From: Vreelandella nigrificans
Lineage (GTDB): Bacteria > Pseudomonadota > Gammaproteobacteria > Pseudomonadales > Halomonadaceae
NCBI RefSeq assembly: GCF_002374315.1
Contig: NZ_NWUX01000012.1
Span: 1-64,000, forward strand
DNA length: 64,000 nt
Direction: 5' to 3'
Below, in pieces: positions 17,577-28,580 of this stretch (position 1 is its first letter; each line of letters starts with the position of its first letter). A program made the position numbers and the translations under genes. Under the pieces are notes generated by a model. It did not search any database. It was given only the letters and a program-made list of their open reading frames with translations, and had not been told where the DNA came from.

Positions 17577-19835
17577 TTGTCCGATTCTGCTTCTTCTCAG
17601 ACATTCACTGAAGAGCTGCCCCAGGGATCTTTTCAGGTGCTTAAAGTGGCCCTACCGTCACCGCTGCGCCGTCTATTCGACTATTTACCTGCTCACCCAG
17701 CCCCCCCCTGCGGCTGGCAGGCTGGGCTGAGGGTACGCGTACCCTTTGGCCGCAGGGAAGTGGTCGGCGTCATCGTGGCGCTGACGACCGGAAGTGAACT
17801 GCCCCGCTCCAAACTGCGGGCTATCAGCGACGTACTTGATGATGCGCCGCTACCAAGCGATTGGCAGTGGCTGTGCCACTTTACCGCCCGTTACTACCAG
17901 CATAGCCTGGGCGACACTATGCAACTGGCCATGCCCGCGCGCCTGCGCCAAGGGCACAGCATGGCAGGGCGAACCCAAACCCTATGGCTACCTCTTGAGA
18001 CACACGATGAATCCTCCCTACAGCGCGCTCCTAAGCAAGCCGAGCTATATGCACTATTGCGCCAACATCCTCACGGCTTGGCAGGGCGTGCGATCAGCGC
18101 CCACGGATTCACTCGCGATCAACTGTTAGCGCTGCAGAAAAAGGGCTTCGTGCGCGCTGAAGAGATTATCTTAACGGCCCCTAAAGCTTCCAGCGGTAGC
18201 TTACTGGCCTCTCCCTCACTACCGCTTAATCGCGAACAGGCGGCAGCACTTGCTGTACTGCACGAGAAACTCGACAGCTACCACCCCTGCCTGCTGGAAG
18301 GGGTGACCGGCAGCGGCAAAACCGAAATTTATTTACAACTAATCGAAGCACTGGCCGCCAAGGGCAAACAGTCCTTAGTACTAGTGCCCGAAATAGGCTT
18401 AACGCCCCAAACCCTAGCGCGTTTTAGAAGTCGTTTTCGTGTCCCTGTCGTGGCACTGCATTCTGGACTTACCGACCCAGAGCGCCTGGATGTGTGGGAG
18501 GCCGCTGCCAATGGCCGCGCCTTAGTCATCATCGGCACCCGTTCGGCAATTTTCACACCGCTTGCCAACCCTGGGGCAATTATTGTTGATGAAGAGCACG
18601 ACGGTTCCTACAAACAGCACGATGGGCTGCGCTACCATGCCCGCGACCTCGCCGTTGCCAGAGCAAATTACCATAACATTCCGCTGCTACTGGGCAGCGC
18701 AACACCCTCATTTGAAAGCTTGCAGCAGGCACTTTCTGGCACTTATCGACACCTGCGACTCACCCAGCGCCCCAGCCGCCATCCCCCCGCCAAGCTTGAA
18801 CTGATCGACCTACGTCACCAGCGGCGCCAGGGCGGGCTGCTACCTGGAGCAATCAAGGCCATCCAAAGCACGCTTAACGCGGGCAAACAGGTATTGGTCT
18901 TTATTAATCGCCGCGGCTTTGCACCAACGCTGGCGTGCCATAGCTGCGGCTGGATAGCCGAGTGCCACCAGTGCGACTCCCGTATGACGCTGCACCGCCA
19001 GCCACCCCTGCTTGCCTGCCACCACTGCGATAGCCGCCGCGCCCTGCCAGATGCATGCCCGAAGTGTGGTAGCGGCGACCTGCGCGCGCTAGGCAGTGGC
19101 ACCGAGCGAACCGAAGAGACCCTACAAGGCCTGTTTCCTAACGTTACCGTTCACCGTATCGATCGCGATAGCACGCGTAAAAAAGAGAGTTTTGAGCAAA
19201 TACTCAAAGAAATTCAGCGCGGCGAGCCCTGCCTGTTAGTGGGAACCCAGATGTTGGCAAAAGGCCACCACCTCCCCCATGTTACACTGGTCGTAGTGGT
19301 TAACGCCGATGGCGGCCTCTACGCAGCTGATTTCCGAGCCCTTGAGCACAGTGCACAGCTACTAGAGCAAGTCGCTGGGCGTGCTGGACGCGCCGCTCAC
19401 CCAGGGCGCGTGCTGGTACAGACACTACACCCGGATGACCCGCACCTGGGTCAGCTTGCCGAACATGGTTATAGCGTATTGGCACGAAGCCTGTTAGAGG
19501 AGCGCCGCGTCGCCAAGCTCCCCCCCTTTTGCTTCATGGCACTGCTAAGATTAGAGAGCCCTAAAGAAGACGAAGTACTTGCCTTAGCGCAGCAAGCCGC
19601 CCAGGCGCTTCGCCAATGGTTAACAGAGGCCTGCATACCCGTGCGCTGCTTAGGCCCAGTGCCAGCACCCATGGAACGGCGCCAGAATCGTTATCATCTC
19701 CACATAATGCTGGCAGCAGATAAACGCAGCCATCGACACGCTGCTGCCAACTGGCTGGTACAGTGGTTAGAGGCCAATCGCGAGGCACGCAAAGTACGCT
19801 GGTCAATCGATATTGACCCACAAACGCTTGCTTAG
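17577..19835 (+). CDS. priA: Primosomal replication restart helicase PriA
   Basis: Read from a TTG at 17577 that has GGAGG 5 bp upstream, giving 752 residues (E. coli 732). An open frame continues 48 codons further upstream but shows no family similarity. The N-terminal 3'-DNA-binding domain is followed by the helicase core (GVTGSGKTEIYLQL Walker A, DEEHDGSYKQ motif II, GSATPSFES motif III). A zinc-binding insert has eight cysteines (CHSCGW, CHQCDS, CHHCDS, CPKCGS), and the motif VAGRAGRA follows. PriA recognises stalled forks and reloads DnaB. Confidence 0.95.
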   Translation: MSDSASSQTFTEELPQGSFQVLKVALPSPLRRLFDYLPAHPAPPCGWQAGLRVRVPFGRREVVGVIVALTTGSELPRSKLRAISDVLDDAPLPSDWQWLCHFTARYYQHSLGDTMQLAMPARLRQGHSMAGRTQTLWLPLETHDESSLQRAPKQAELYALLRQHPHGLAGRAISAHGFTRDQLLALQKKGFVRAEEIILTAPKASSGSLLASPSLPLNREQAAALAVLHEKLDSYHPCLLEGVTGSGKTEIYLQLIEALAAKGKQSLVLVPEIGLTPQTLARFRSRFRVPVVALHSGLTDPERLDVWEAAANGRALVIIGTRSAIFTPLANPGAIIVDEEHDGSYKQHDGLRYHARDLAVARANYHNIPLLLGSATPSFESLQQALSGTYRHLRLTQRPSRHPPAKLELIDLRHQRRQGGLLPGAIKAIQSTLNAGKQVLVFINRRGFAPTLACHSCGWIAECHQCDSRMTLHRQPPLLACHHCDSRRALPDACPKCGSGDLRALGSGTERTEETLQGLFPNVTVHRIDRDSTRKKESFEQILKEIQRGEPCLLVGTQMLAKGHHLPHVTLVVVVNADGGLYAADFRALEHSAQLLEQVAGRAGRAAHPGRVLVQTLHPDDPHLGQLAEHGYSVLARSLLEERRVAKLPPFCFMALLRLESPKEDEVLALAQQAAQALRQWLTEACIPVRCLGPVPAPMERRQNRYHLHIMLAADKRSHRHAAANWLVQWLEANREARKVRWSIDIDPQTLA

Positions 19836-19977
19836 TGGCATATGTCAGCGCCGAGCTTAACCTCACCGGTATCGATACGGCTTTGAAACTGCGCGCCAAT
19901 TGCCGATAATGCACACTTTGCCGCTGCATCACCTGGGCGCCCGCACACGCCGCCAACGACGACATTCGGATATTTAA

Positions 19978-21663
19978 ATGAAAGACACGATTATTTCTTT
20001 GCTCGAAGGCGCGGTTGCCGCGCTTAAGCACCAAGGCGTGCTGCCCAACGACCTACAGCCAGCCATCAAGGTTGACCCTACCAAAGATAAAGCCCATGGC
20101 GACTACGCTACCAACTTAGCGTTGATGCTGGCAAAACCTGCTGGCATTAAGCCCCGAGAGCTTGCTGACACGTTGGTGGCAGCCCTACCCGCCAGCGACG
20201 CAATTCAAAAAACCGAGATTGCGGGCCCCGGGTTTATTAACTTTTTTGCCGCCGCAGATGCCGCCGCACAAATCGTCGCCCAGGCACTAGATAGCGGCGA
20301 TGCCTTCGGCCGCAGCCTGATTGGGAAAGGCGAAAAAGTACAAGTTGAGTTCGTGTCAGCCAACCCAACTGGTCCATTGCACGTTGGCCATGGCCGTGGC
20401 GCAGCGATTGGCGACTGCCTATGTCGCCTGTTAGAAGCTACCGGTTACGATGTAACCCGCGAGTTTTACTACAACGATGCTGGCGCCCAGATCAAAAACC
20501 TGGCGCTTTCCGTTCAGGCCCGTGCGAAAGGACTTGGCCCCGACGACGCCAGTTGGCCGGAAGATGGCTACCGCGGCGAATACATTACCGATGTCGCCAA
20601 CGACTACATGGCAGGCAAAACGGTGACCGCTGACGATCGCGAAGTCACTGCCAAAGGCGATGCAAACGACCTAGAAGCCATTCAGGCCTTTGCAGTTGCT
20701 TGGCTACGCCGAGAGCAGGATCTCGACCTTAAAGCCTTTGGAGTTGAGTTTGACGTTTACTTCTTGGAATCATCGCTTTACGAAGATGGCAAGGTAGATG
20801 CCACCGTCGAAAAGCTGATCGCCAACGGCCATACCTACGAAGAGGATGGCGCTCTGTGGCTACGCACTACCGACTTTGGCGATGATAAAGATCGCGTCAT
20901 GCGTAAGCGCGAAGGCGGTTATACCTACTTTTTGCCCGATGTGGCCTACCACCTCAATAAGTGGCAGCGCGGCTTCAAAACCGTGATCAACGAACAGGGC
21001 GCTGACCACCACTCTACTGTTACCCGCGTGCGCGCAGGCCTACAAGCGCTGGAAGTCGGCATTCCCAAAGGCTGGCCCGACTACGTACTGCACCAGATGG
21101 TGATGGTGACCCGCTCTGGCGTTGAAGTAAAACTTTCCAAACGCGCTGGCAGCTACGTCACCGTGCGAGACCTGATTGATGAAGTGGGCCGCGATGCGAC
21201 ACGCTTCTTTCTGGCGGCTCGTCGGGCGGATTCGCAGTTAACGTTTGATATCGACCTGGCCCGTTCTCAGTCGAACGATAACCCGGTGTACTACATTCAA
21301 TACGCCCATGCGCGGGTATCCAGCATGCTGCGCAAAGCCGAAGAAGCAGGCACGCCGTTTGACCATGGCCTCGCCATGGCTAACCTGGCCCTGCTGGATA
21401 GCGATCAGGAGAAAGCCGTGTTGAACCGCTTGGCTCGCTACCCGGAAGTGGTCGAGAACGCCGCCAAGAATCGCGAACCTCAGCAAATAGCCCAGTACCT
21501 GCTGGACTTAGCTGGCGACTTCCATACCTGCTATAACGCGGTCAAAGTGATGGTTGACGACGACACCCTGCGCAATACACGCTTAGCACTTGGCTTAGCC
21601 ACTCGCCAAGTGTTGCGCAACGGACTTAATCTCATGGGGGTCAGCGCCCCAGAGGAGATGTAA
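19978..21663 (+). CDS. argS: Arginyl-tRNA synthetase
   Basis: 561 residues. The N-terminal Add-1 domain (1-110) is followed by the class I core with the HIGH-type motif HVGH at 135-138. The second signature reads [12 protein letters not shown]; degenerate KMSKS is normal in ArgRS. The C-terminal anticodon-binding DALR domain starts near [21 protein letters not shown]. It charges tRNA-Arg. The gene lies 142 bp after priA and 3 bp before a SPOR-domain gene, so it probably heads that pair. Confidence 0.97.
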   Translation: MKDTIISLLEGAVAALKHQGVLPNDLQPAIKVDPTKDKAHGDYATNLALMLAKPAGIKPRELADTLVAALPASDAIQKTEIAGPGFINFFAAADAAAQIVAQALDSGDAFGRSLIGKGEKVQVEFVSANPTGPLHVGHGRGAAIGDCLCRLLEATGYDVTREFYYNDAGAQIKNLALSVQARAKGLGPDDASWPEDGYRGEYITDVANDYMAGKTVTADDREVTAKGDANDLEAIQAFAVAWLRREQDLDLKAFGVEFDVYFLESSLYEDGKVDATVEKLIANGHTYEEDGALWLRTTDFGDDKDRVMRKREGGYTYFLPDVAYHLNKWQRGFKTVINEQGADHHSTVTRVRAGLQALEVGIPKGWPDYVLHQMVMVTRSGVEVKLSKRAGSYVTVRDLIDEVGRDATRFFLAARRADSQLTFDIDLARSQSNDNPVYYIQYAHARVSSMLRKAEEAGTPFDHGLAMANLALLDSDQEKAVLNRLARYPEVVENAAKNREPQQIAQYLLDLAGDFHTCYNAVKVMVDDDTLRNTRLALGLATRQVLRNGLNLMGVSAPEEM

Positions 21664-21666
21664 TCC

Positions 21667-22398
21667 ATGGCCAGCCCAAGCAATAAACCCGCCCGCCGAG
21701 GCGCCACCACTCAGCGCAAATCTGCCCGCAGCTCCGGCGGTGGGTGGCGCGCCCCAGGCTGGCTTTGGGGGCTTGCCGGGGTGGCCGTGGGTTTTTTCCT
21801 GGCACAGCACCAGCACGGCACTGCCCCTTGGCAAGAGCAGAGTGCAGCAACCCCGCAGGCGACAGTGTTACCCAAACCACCCGGTAGCGATGAACGCAGC
21901 GCAGCCCGCCAAACAGAAAGCGCGGCGGAGCCTTCGATGCCTACCTTTGAATTTTACACACTGCTTCCTGAAACCGAGGTGATTGCACCTGGCGTAACGC
22001 TACCGTCCACGGTAACCCGACCAGAAGTCGCCGAGCAGCCCGCAGCAAGCACCGCGGATAGCAGCGCAGGCGATGACCCAATTGCACAAGTTATTGCAGC
22101 GAATATGCGCCCGGAGGAGCAAATTGCCGCTGTACAGCAAGCAGCCGCCAGCCCCAGCGTCCCCAACCGCTACATGTTGCAGGCCGCCTCATTTCGCGAG
22201 CTTAGTGACGCTGAACAGCTGCGCAGTCGCCTGCGCAACTTGAGCCTGCTGGCGCAGATTAGCGAAGTTCAGGCGGGTGGAGATACCTGGCACCGCGTCC
22301 AGGTGGGCCCCTACGAGGATACTCGAGAGCTAAACCGTGCTCAGGACCTCATGAGCACTCAGGGCATTGAACCACTACTGATCCAGCTGCAAAACTAG
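21667..22398 (+). CDS. SPOR-domain membrane protein (FtsN-like)
   Basis: 243 residues. A basic cytoplasmic N-terminus (PARRGATTQRKSARS), one transmembrane helix at about 30-46, a long Pro/Ala/Glu-rich periplasmic linker, and a C-terminal SPOR domain (about 165-243, YMLQAASFRELSDAEQLRSRL...WHRVQVGPY). SPOR domains bind denuded glycan at the division septum. The topology and position between argS and hslVU match FtsN of related bacteria, but this type also includes other septal SPOR proteins. GAGGAG lies 10 bp upstream of the ATG, 3 bp after argS. Confidence 0.85.
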   Translation: MASPSNKPARRGATTQRKSARSSGGGWRAPGWLWGLAGVAVGFFLAQHQHGTAPWQEQSAATPQATVLPKPPGSDERSAARQTESAAEPSMPTFEFYTLLPETEVIAPGVTLPSTVTRPEVAEQPAASTADSSAGDDPIAQVIAANMRPEEQIAAVQQAAASPSVPNRYMLQAASFRELSDAEQLRSRLRNLSLLAQISEVQAGGDTWHRVQVGPYEDTRELNRAQDLMSTQGIEPLLIQLQN

Positions 22399-22466
22399 CG
22401 AGCCTGTTCCTCCGCTATGCTCCCGAACATAGCCTAAGCCCTACTTTATCTAACGGCTTTATTGCA

Positions 22467-22501
22467 CGGGCGGTTGATTTTTTATCGACCGCCCGCATTT
22501 T
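22467..22501 (+). terminator. Intrinsic terminator after the argS-SPOR pair
   Basis: CGGGCGGTTGAT pairs with ATCGACCGCCCG (one G-T wobble) across a T5 loop, then CATTTTG follows. It separates argS/SPOR transcription from hslVU. Confidence 0.85.
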
Positions 22502-22582
22502 GTTGGGAATCGCTTTTTTTGCGGCCGCTGTAAGCAGCCCATCAGTCATCGGGAGCACGCCTCCCCCCAAGGAGTTATCTCC

Positions 22583-23116
22583 ATGACCACTATCGTCTCC
22601 GTACGCCGCGGTAACCAGGTTGCCCTTGCTGGCGACGGCCAAGTATCGCTGGGCAATACCGTGATGAAAGGTAATGCCAGTAAAGTACGCCGCCTTTATC
22701 GCGGCAAAGTGCTAGCAGGTTTTGCTGGCGGCACCGCTGATGCGTTTACCCTGTTTGAGCGTTTTGAAGCACAACTGGAAAAGTACCAGGGCCACCTTAC
22801 CAAAGCTGCGGTTGAGCTTGCCAAAGATTGGCGCACCGATCGCGCACTACGCCGCCTTGAAGCGCTACTTGCCGTGGCCGATCACAGTGCCTCGCTGATC
22901 ATCACCGGTAACGGCGACGTAGTCGAACCGGAGCGCGGTATTATCGCCATCGGCTCCGGCGGCAATTTTGCCCAAGCTAGTGCCCGTGCGCTCCTCGAAA
23001 ACACCGAGCTTTCCGCTCGGGAAATTACCGAAAAATCCCTACAAATCGCCGGTGACATCTGCGTATTTACCAATCACCACGTGACGCTTGAAGAGCTGAA
23101 CATCAACGACCGTTGA
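22583..23116 (+). CDS. hslV: ATP-dependent protease peptidase subunit HslV
   Basis: 177 residues starting MTTIVSVRR; Thr2 becomes the N-terminal nucleophile after Met removal. [16 protein letters not shown] and the glycine-rich [17 protein letters not shown] are typical of the proteasome beta-like fold, and the length matches the family. Two HslV hexamers form the proteolytic chamber capped by HslU. AAGGAG precedes the ATG. Heat-shock (sigma-32) control is expected for the family, but no convincing promoter was identified here. Confidence 0.97.
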   Translation: MTTIVSVRRGNQVALAGDGQVSLGNTVMKGNASKVRRLYRGKVLAGFAGGTADAFTLFERFEAQLEKYQGHLTKAAVELAKDWRTDRALRRLEALLAVADHSASLIITGNGDVVEPERGIIAIGSGGNFAQASARALLENTELSAREITEKSLQIAGDICVFTNHHVTLEELNINDR

Positions 23117-23125
23117 GGCCACCTT

Positions 23126-24448
23126 ATGACCCAGATGACACCCCGCGAAATCGTTCACGCCCTGGATCAATATATTATTGGCCAGCAAGATGCCAAACGC
23201 GCCGTGGCCATTGCGCTGCGCAACCGCTGGCGGCGTATGCAGCTCGATGACGATCTGCGCCCTGAAGTTACCCCGAAAAATATTCTAATGATTGGCCCTA
23301 CCGGCGTAGGCAAAACCGAAATTGCTCGCCGTCTAGCCAAGCTGGCGCGCGCACCATTTATCAAGGTTGAAGCCACTAAATTTACCGAAGTGGGCTACGT
23401 GGGCCGTGACGTTGAGTCGATTATCCGCGACCTAATGGAAGCCGCCATCAAGATGGTTCGCGAGCACGCTAAAGAGGAAGTCGGCCACCGTGCCGAAGAC
23501 GCCGCAGAAGATCGAGTTCTTGATGCTCTGCTGCCCCCTCCTCGCGGTCAGGAAGATAAACCCAGGGAAGATAGCGGCACCCGCCAGACATTCCGTAAAA
23601 AGTTGCGCGAAGGCCAGCTCGACGATAAAGAGATCGATATCGAGATCTCTTCCCAAAGCCATGGTATCGACATCATGACCCCGCCGGGCATGGAAGAGAT
23701 GACCAACCAGCTGCAGAGCCTGTTCTCCAATATGGGCCAGCAAAAGCGTGAGCAGCGCCGCGTTACCGTGAAAGAAGCGCTAGTTCTACTGCGCGACGAA
23801 GAAGCCAGCAAACTGGTCAACGAAGAAGAGATCAAAGCACGCGCCGTTGAAGCTGTAGAACAGCACGGTATTGTATTCTTGGATGAGATCGACAAAGTCG
23901 CTAAGGGCAGCGGTCAGTCCAGCGGCGGTGAAGTCTCCCGTGAAGGTGTACAGCGTGACCTGCTGCCGCTGATCGAAGGTTCAACCGTGTCCACCAAGTA
24001 CGGCATGGTTAAAACTGATCATATTCTGTTCATCGCCTCAGGGGCTTTCCATTTGGCGCGCCCCTCGGATCTGATTCCTGAATTGCAGGGCCGCCTGCCG
24101 ATTCGCGTTGAACTGGATGCGCTAACGCCCGGCGACTTCAAACGAATTCTCACCGAGCCTTCTGCCTCGCTAACCAAGCAGTATCAGGCGCTACTAGCCA
24201 CCGAAGGGCTGGATCTTGAGTTCACCCCAGACGGCATCGAACGTATTGCCGAGATATCCTGGCAAGTTAACGAAGGCACTGAAAACATCGGTGCTCGCCG
24301 CCTACACACGGTGCTAGAGCGCTTGCTGGAAGAAGCTTCATTTAAAGGCGGTGATATGGACAGCCCACTGGTCATCGACGCCGACTACGTCAATGCCCAA
24401 CTAGGTGAACTAGCAGTCGACGAAGACCTATCGCGCTATATTTTGTAA
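23126..24448 (+). CDS. hslU: HslVU unfoldase ATPase HslU (ClpY)
   Basis: 440 residues, 9 bp after hslV. An AAA+ ATPase with Walker A GPTGVGKT at 57-64, Walker [11 protein letters not shown], the inserted I-domain (about 110-240, acidic and Gln-rich), and the C-terminal sensor/lid region. The extreme C-terminus LSRYIL is the tail that docks between HslV subunits to activate them. It unfolds substrates and feeds them into HslV. Confidence 0.97.
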   Translation: MTQMTPREIVHALDQYIIGQQDAKRAVAIALRNRWRRMQLDDDLRPEVTPKNILMIGPTGVGKTEIARRLAKLARAPFIKVEATKFTEVGYVGRDVESIIRDLMEAAIKMVREHAKEEVGHRAEDAAEDRVLDALLPPPRGQEDKPREDSGTRQTFRKKLREGQLDDKEIDIEISSQSHGIDIMTPPGMEEMTNQLQSLFSNMGQQKREQRRVTVKEALVLLRDEEASKLVNEEEIKARAVEAVEQHGIVFLDEIDKVAKGSGQSSGGEVSREGVQRDLLPLIEGSTVSTKYGMVKTDHILFIASGAFHLARPSDLIPELQGRLPIRVELDALTPGDFKRILTEPSASLTKQYQALLATEGLDLEFTPDGIERIAEISWQVNEGTENIGARRLHTVLERLLEEASFKGGDMDSPLVIDADYVNAQLGELAVDEDLSRYIL

Positions 24449-24465
24449 GCCAGCACCCATGGAGT

Positions 24466-24508
24466 GTGGCGATGACAGCCAATCGCGCTGCCATCGCCAC
24501 GCCTTTTT
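24466..24508 (+). terminator. Intrinsic terminator after hslVU
   Basis: GTGGCGATGACAGC pairs with GCTGCCATCGCCAC (one A-C mismatch) over a 7-nt loop, followed by GCCTTTTT. A long, strong stem 17 bp past the hslU stop. Confidence 0.9.
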
Positions 24509-24525
24509 AGAGGTTACACTCATCC

Positions 24526-24909
24526 ATGAACGCCCCCACTCCCACCCGAGTTCACTACCATAAGCAGGATCGCGAGCTGGAGCTTGACTACGCCAACGGT
24601 GAACGCTACCGCCTGCCTATCGAATTTTTACGCGTCTACTCCCCCTCTGCAGAAGTACGCGGCCACGGTGGCGATACAGCAGTGCTTCAGGTTGGTAAAA
24701 AAGACGTAGGCCTGCAAAATATTACCCAAGCAGGTAATTACGCCTTAAAGCTACACTTTGATGACGGGCACGATAGCGGCCTATATAGCTGGAACTACCT
24801 CTACGACCTTGCCCAGCATCAGGGTGACTACTGGCAAAACTATCTGCAGCGCTTACAGGATGCTGGCGCCTCACGAGAGCCGTCTGGCATACAATTCAAG
24901 CAACTGTGA
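24526..24909 (+). CDS. DUF971 protein (gamma-butyrobetaine hydroxylase N-domain-like)
   Basis: 127 residues. It matches the DUF971/GBBH-like N-terminal family: PTRVHYHKQDRELELDYANGERYRLPIEFLRVYSPSAEVRGHGG and a tail with LHFDDGHDSGLYSWNYLYDL. These small proteins are thought to have a beta-rich fold related to the N-terminal domain of gamma-butyrobetaine dioxygenase; some relatives bind iron-sulfur cofactors or act in Fe-S metabolism. There is no dioxygenase domain here, so it is not that enzyme. It sits between hslU and ubiE, an order seen in many gammaproteobacteria. The function is not established. Confidence 0.85.
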   Translation: MNAPTPTRVHYHKQDRELELDYANGERYRLPIEFLRVYSPSAEVRGHGGDTAVLQVGKKDVGLQNITQAGNYALKLHFDDGHDSGLYSWNYLYDLAQHQGDYWQNYLQRLQDAGASREPSGIQFKQL

Positions 24910-25030
24910 CGCTGAGTCCCAGGTGAAGCGCAGACAAATTGGGCTAGAGAAGGCTACAATATCGCCAACCTTTTAATGCGACGACCTTTGGGTCGACTAT
25001 TACCGCCTCGAACTCGGGAGCTATAGCCCC

Positions 25031-25786
25031 ATGAGCCCCACAGAAAAGCGCACTACTCATTTTGGTTACCAAGAAGTTCCCGTTGACGAAAAAGCGTCCC
25101 GAGTGGCCGATGTTTTCCATTCGGTAGCCGCCCGCTACGATGTTATGAATGACCTGATGTCGATGGGTATTCACCGCATATGGAAAAGGCTCACTATCGA
25201 ACGCGCAGGTGTTCGCCCAGGGCACCACGTCCTGGATATTGCAGGTGGCACCGGTGATTTAACGCTCAAATTTTCGCGCCTTGTCGGCCCCAGCGGCAAA
25301 GTAGTGCTCGCAGATATCAACGCCTCAATGTTAAGGGTCGGCCGCGATAAGCTGATGGATAACGGCGTAGGCGGCAACGTTGAATACGTCCAGGCTAATG
25401 CCGAGTGTTTGCCGTTTCCCGACAACAGTTTTGACTGCATTACCATTGCCTTCGGCCTGCGCAACGTGACCGATAAAGATGCGGCGCTGCGCTCCATGGC
25501 CCGTGTACTCAAACCTGGCGGCCGCCTTTTAGTACTTGAGTTTTCAAAGCCCAATAATCCATTACTTTCCAAAGCTTACGATGAGTACTCTTTCCGGCTA
25601 CTGCCCAAAATGGGTGAACTTGTAGCGGGTGATGGCGAAAGCTATCGCTATCTGGCGGAGTCTATTCGTATGCATCCTGACCAGGAAACGCTGAAAGAGA
25701 TGATGGAAACCGCGGGCCTTGAACGGGTCGAATATACCAACCTCACTGGTGGTATTGTCGCCCTTCACCGCGGTATTAAACTATGA
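25031..25786 (+). CDS. ubiE: Ubiquinone/menaquinone C-methyltransferase UbiE
   Basis: 251 residues. A class I SAM-dependent methyltransferase with the SAM loop [12 protein letters not shown], acidic residue in [11 protein letters not shown], and the family motifs [24 protein letters not shown] and LEFSKPNNP. It adds the C-methyl group of the ubiquinone ring (and of menaquinone where present). First of the ubiE-ubiJ-ubiB group. Confidence 0.97.
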   Translation: MSPTEKRTTHFGYQEVPVDEKASRVADVFHSVAARYDVMNDLMSMGIHRIWKRLTIERAGVRPGHHVLDIAGGTGDLTLKFSRLVGPSGKVVLADINASMLRVGRDKLMDNGVGGNVEYVQANAECLPFPDNSFDCITIAFGLRNVTDKDAALRSMARVLKPGGRLLVLEFSKPNNPLLSKAYDEYSFRLLPKMGELVAGDGESYRYLAESIRMHPDQETLKEMMETAGLERVEYTNLTGGIVALHRGIKL

Positions 25787-25826
25787 AGTCTCTGTAAACC
25801 ATGACGTTACTGATCAAGAGGTCAGC

Positions 25827-26507
25827 ATGCTGGTAACCCCGACCCTACTGCTGGCCGGATGTGAACGCACGTTGAACGCCCTCCTCGCACGCGATCCAGC
25901 AGCCCCCTCTCGGCTGGCAGCGCTGGCAGGCAGCCGTTTGCTGGTAAGGCTAGAAAAGCCTCACCTACAGCTGGTGCTGCACTACCACCATGCCGGTATT
26001 GACCTGCTGCGTGGCGACGATTTGGATGAAACAGACGTTGATGCCATCGTTGAGCTTACCCCAGAGACCCTCTCTGAGTGGCTGAGCGGTGCTTCTGTTG
26101 AGCGGCTGATGTTTGATGGCAAGCTCTCAGTTCGTGGTCGCATTCATTTAGTAGAAGCTACCCGCGACTTACTGTTTGACCTGGATATCGACTGGGAAGG
26201 TGAACTGGCTCGCTGGCTAGGCGACCTCCCGGCGCACTCCCTGGCCGAAGGCATACGCCGGGCGGCTCGCTGGGGTCTGCGCGCCAAAGATGAGCTGTTC
26301 CAAGACGTTTCGGAATACGTATTCGAAGAAGCTCGCTTATTACCCGGCCGCCAGCAGCGTCATCTGCTGCGTGACCACCTAACCGAGCTTGAGCTTGCTA
26401 CTGACCGCCTGGAAGCGCGGCTGAACCGCCTTCAGCGACGTTTAACCCAGCTACTCTCGGAGCAGCCAACACGAACGCTGTTAAACACCGAGGAGCAGCG
26501 TCCATGA
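25827..26507 (+). CDS. ubiJ: Ubiquinone biosynthesis accessory factor UbiJ
   Basis: 226 residues. Start ATG at 25827 with AGAGG; an earlier in-frame start inside ubiE is unlikely. The N-terminal half is an SCP2-type lipid-binding domain ([25 protein letters not shown]...[23 protein letters not shown]); the C-terminal third is a helical, probably coiled-coil region rich in Glu, Arg and Leu. With UbiK it helps assemble the soluble ubiquinone synthesis complex and binds its hydrophobic intermediates. It overlaps ubiB by 4 bp (ATGA). Confidence 0.9.
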   Translation: MLVTPTLLLAGCERTLNALLARDPAAPSRLAALAGSRLLVRLEKPHLQLVLHYHHAGIDLLRGDDLDETDVDAIVELTPETLSEWLSGASVERLMFDGKLSVRGRIHLVEATRDLLFDLDIDWEGELARWLGDLPAHSLAEGIRRAARWGLRAKDELFQDVSEYVFEEARLLPGRQQRHLLRDHLTELELATDRLEARLNRLQRRLTQLLSEQPTRTLLNTEEQRP

Positions 26508-28126
26508 GCCTGCGGCTGTTCAAAATCGTCTGGGTGATCACCCGTCACCGCCTAGATACCTTGATTCCAGTTGAACGCCTACCACTGTGGCTGCGCACGC
26601 TGATGTGGTTTTCACCACTGCGTTTGGTGCCCATCGGCCAGCGTTCAAGGGGCCAACGGCTGCGGCTAGCACTAGAAGCGCTAGGGCCAATTTTTATCAA
26701 GTTTGGTCAAATGCTTTCGACCCGGCGCGACCTACTGCCTGAAGACATTGCCGATGAGTTAAAGCGGCTTCAAGACCAGGTACCTCCTTTTCCAGGAGAG
26801 CAGGCAGCCGCAAGAGTTGAAAAACAGCTGGAGATGTCACTAACCGAGGCATTCGCAGCATTTGATCGGGAGCCGCTAGCCTCCGCTTCAATAGCCCAAG
26901 TGCATGCTGCCACCCTGCATGGTGGTGAAGATGTGGTGGTAAAGATCATTCGTCCTGGCATTGACCGCATAATGCGCCAGGATATGGCGCTGATGTATCA
27001 GGTAGCCAAGCTGCTCGCCAAAGTGCCCGAGGCTAAACGTCTGCGCCCGGTTGAAGTCATCCGCGATTATGAGTCAACGCTGTTTGATGAGCTGGACCTC
27101 TACAAAGAGGCTGCCAACACCTCCCAGCTAAAGCGCAACTTTAAAGACTCGCCACTGCTGTTTGTGCCAACGATTTATTGGCCCTTCACCCGACGGCATG
27201 TCATGGTGCAGGAACGTATCCATGGCATTCCTGTGGCTGACCTAGAGACCTTAATTGCCAGAGGCACGAACCTTAAAAAACTCGCCGAACGGGGCGTAGA
27301 GCTATTTTTCACCCAGGTCTTTCGCGATAATTTTTTCCACGCCGATATGCATCCCGGCAATATTTTCGTTAACTGTGACAACCCTGAAGACCCGCAATAT
27401 ATTGCTATCGATTGCGGCATTGTGGGCAGCCTAACCCGAGAAGATCAGGATTACCTGGCACGCAACCTGCTCGCGTTTTTCCACCAGGATTACTACGAGG
27501 TAGCCGCACTGCATATTGAGTCTGGTTGGGTAGGCGAAAATACGCGTGCTAATGAGTTTGCCGCCGCTATTCGGACCGTTTGTGAGCCTATTCTTGAGAA
27601 ACCGCTAAAGGATATCTCTTTTGGACAGGTGCTTTTGGGGCTGTTTCAAACCGCACGGCGCTTTAATATGGAAGTGCAGCCACAACTGGTACTACTGCAG
27701 AAAACGCTGCTTAACATCGAAGGCCTGGGCCGTCAGCTCTATCCTGACCTTGATCTATGGAGCACAGCAAAGCCCTACCTTGAACAATGGATGAAAGAGC
27801 GTGCAGGGGTAAGCGGCCTTTGGGAGTCTTTAAAGCGCCAAGCACCCGAGCTCTCTCGTCAGCTGCCGGAACTGCCAGCATTAGCCCACCAAGCGTTAAG
27901 CCGTATGGAGCATGAGCACCGCCAGCGCCATCAGCAGGTCAGCGCTATCAGCAGCATGCGGCGCCAGTTCACACGTCAAGGCAAACGCCATTACCGGCTG
28001 CGGGTAGGTTTGATTCTGGTCGCCATTGCGCTAGCTTGGCAGCCACTTAGCAGCTGGGCTGCTACCCAGGAGTGGCCCGTATTAGCTGCCGCAGGCGTAG
28101 GGCTACTGCTGCTGTTATGGCAGTAA
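26504..28126 (+). CDS. ubiB: Ubiquinone biosynthesis atypical kinase/ATPase UbiB
   Basis: 540 residues. ABC1/ADCK/UbiB family: the [21 protein letters not shown] (KxGQ) signature, the A-rich loop [11 protein letters not shown] replacing a P-loop, VVVKIIRPG lysine, FHADMHPGN catalytic loop and IAIDCGIVG metal-binding loop. Two hydrophobic helices at the C-terminus (about 498-517 and 522-540) anchor it to the inner membrane. It is thought to use ATPase activity to extract ubiquinone precursors from the membrane. Confidence 0.95.
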   Translation: MSLRLFKIVWVITRHRLDTLIPVERLPLWLRTLMWFSPLRLVPIGQRSRGQRLRLALEALGPIFIKFGQMLSTRRDLLPEDIADELKRLQDQVPPFPGEQAAARVEKQLEMSLTEAFAAFDREPLASASIAQVHAATLHGGEDVVVKIIRPGIDRIMRQDMALMYQVAKLLAKVPEAKRLRPVEVIRDYESTLFDELDLYKEAANTSQLKRNFKDSPLLFVPTIYWPFTRRHVMVQERIHGIPVADLETLIARGTNLKKLAERGVELFFTQVFRDNFFHADMHPGNIFVNCDNPEDPQYIAIDCGIVGSLTREDQDYLARNLLAFFHQDYYEVAALHIESGWVGENTRANEFAAAIRTVCEPILEKPLKDISFGQVLLGLFQTARRFNMEVQPQLVLLQKTLLNIEGLGRQLYPDLDLWSTAKPYLEQWMKERAGVSGLWESLKRQAPELSRQLPELPALAHQALSRMEHEHRQRHQQVSAISSMRRQFTRQGKRHYRLRVGLILVAIALAWQPLSSWAATQEWPVLAAAGVGLLLLLWQ

Positions 28127-28200
28127 TATTATGGCAATAAATAGACACGCAAAAGCTAATACCAGGCGAAAACGCCCTACCGATTGACAGAAGGAATGCC

Positions 28201-28557
28201 ATGAGTACGACAGCTACCCAAACGCCCGTACTGGATGCTTTAGCCGAGGTATTGAAGCAGCGACGCCACGCAGCCGCAGAAGATTCTTATGTTGCCTCCT
28301 TGCATCACAAGGGTTTGAACAAGATACTCGAAAAGGTCGGCGAAGAAGCCACAGAAACGCTATTGGCTGCAAAAGATGCCGAACACGGTGGCGACCAAGA
28401 GCGGCAAGCTCTAGTCGCTGAAACCGCCGACCTGTGGTTTCATAGCTTGGTGATGCTGTCGCATTTAGAGCTGGATCACCAATGTGTTTTAGATGAGCTA
28501 GCCAAGCGGCTTGGTATTTCTGGTCACGACGAAAAAGCGTCTCGCACACAACGTTAA
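28201..28557 (+). CDS. hisE: Phosphoribosyl-ATP pyrophosphatase HisE
   Basis: 118 residues with AAGGA before the ATG. Family core: [44 protein letters not shown], and [18 protein letters not shown], which carry the Glu/Asp metal ligands of the MazG-like fold. It performs step two of histidine synthesis. In Pseudomonas relatives hisI precedes hisE at this site; here hisE is alone between ubiB and tatA, so hisI must be elsewhere. Confidence 0.94.
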   Translation: MSTTATQTPVLDALAEVLKQRRHAAAEDSYVASLHHKGLNKILEKVGEEATETLLAAKDAEHGGDQERQALVAETADLWFHSLVMLSHLELDHQCVLDELAKRLGISGHDEKASRTQR

Positions 28558-28580
28558 CCTGCACCGATGAGGAAATGCAT

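Noticed and set aside
19869..19878. GTATCGATAC palindrome before argS
   Set aside because: A 10-bp palindrome is short enough to occur by chance, and nothing else supports a regulatory site.
20935..21160. Degenerate KMSKS motif (KLSKRAG) in ArgS as a defect
   Set aside because: Loss of the canonical KMSKS sequence is normal among bacterial arginyl-tRNA synthetases.
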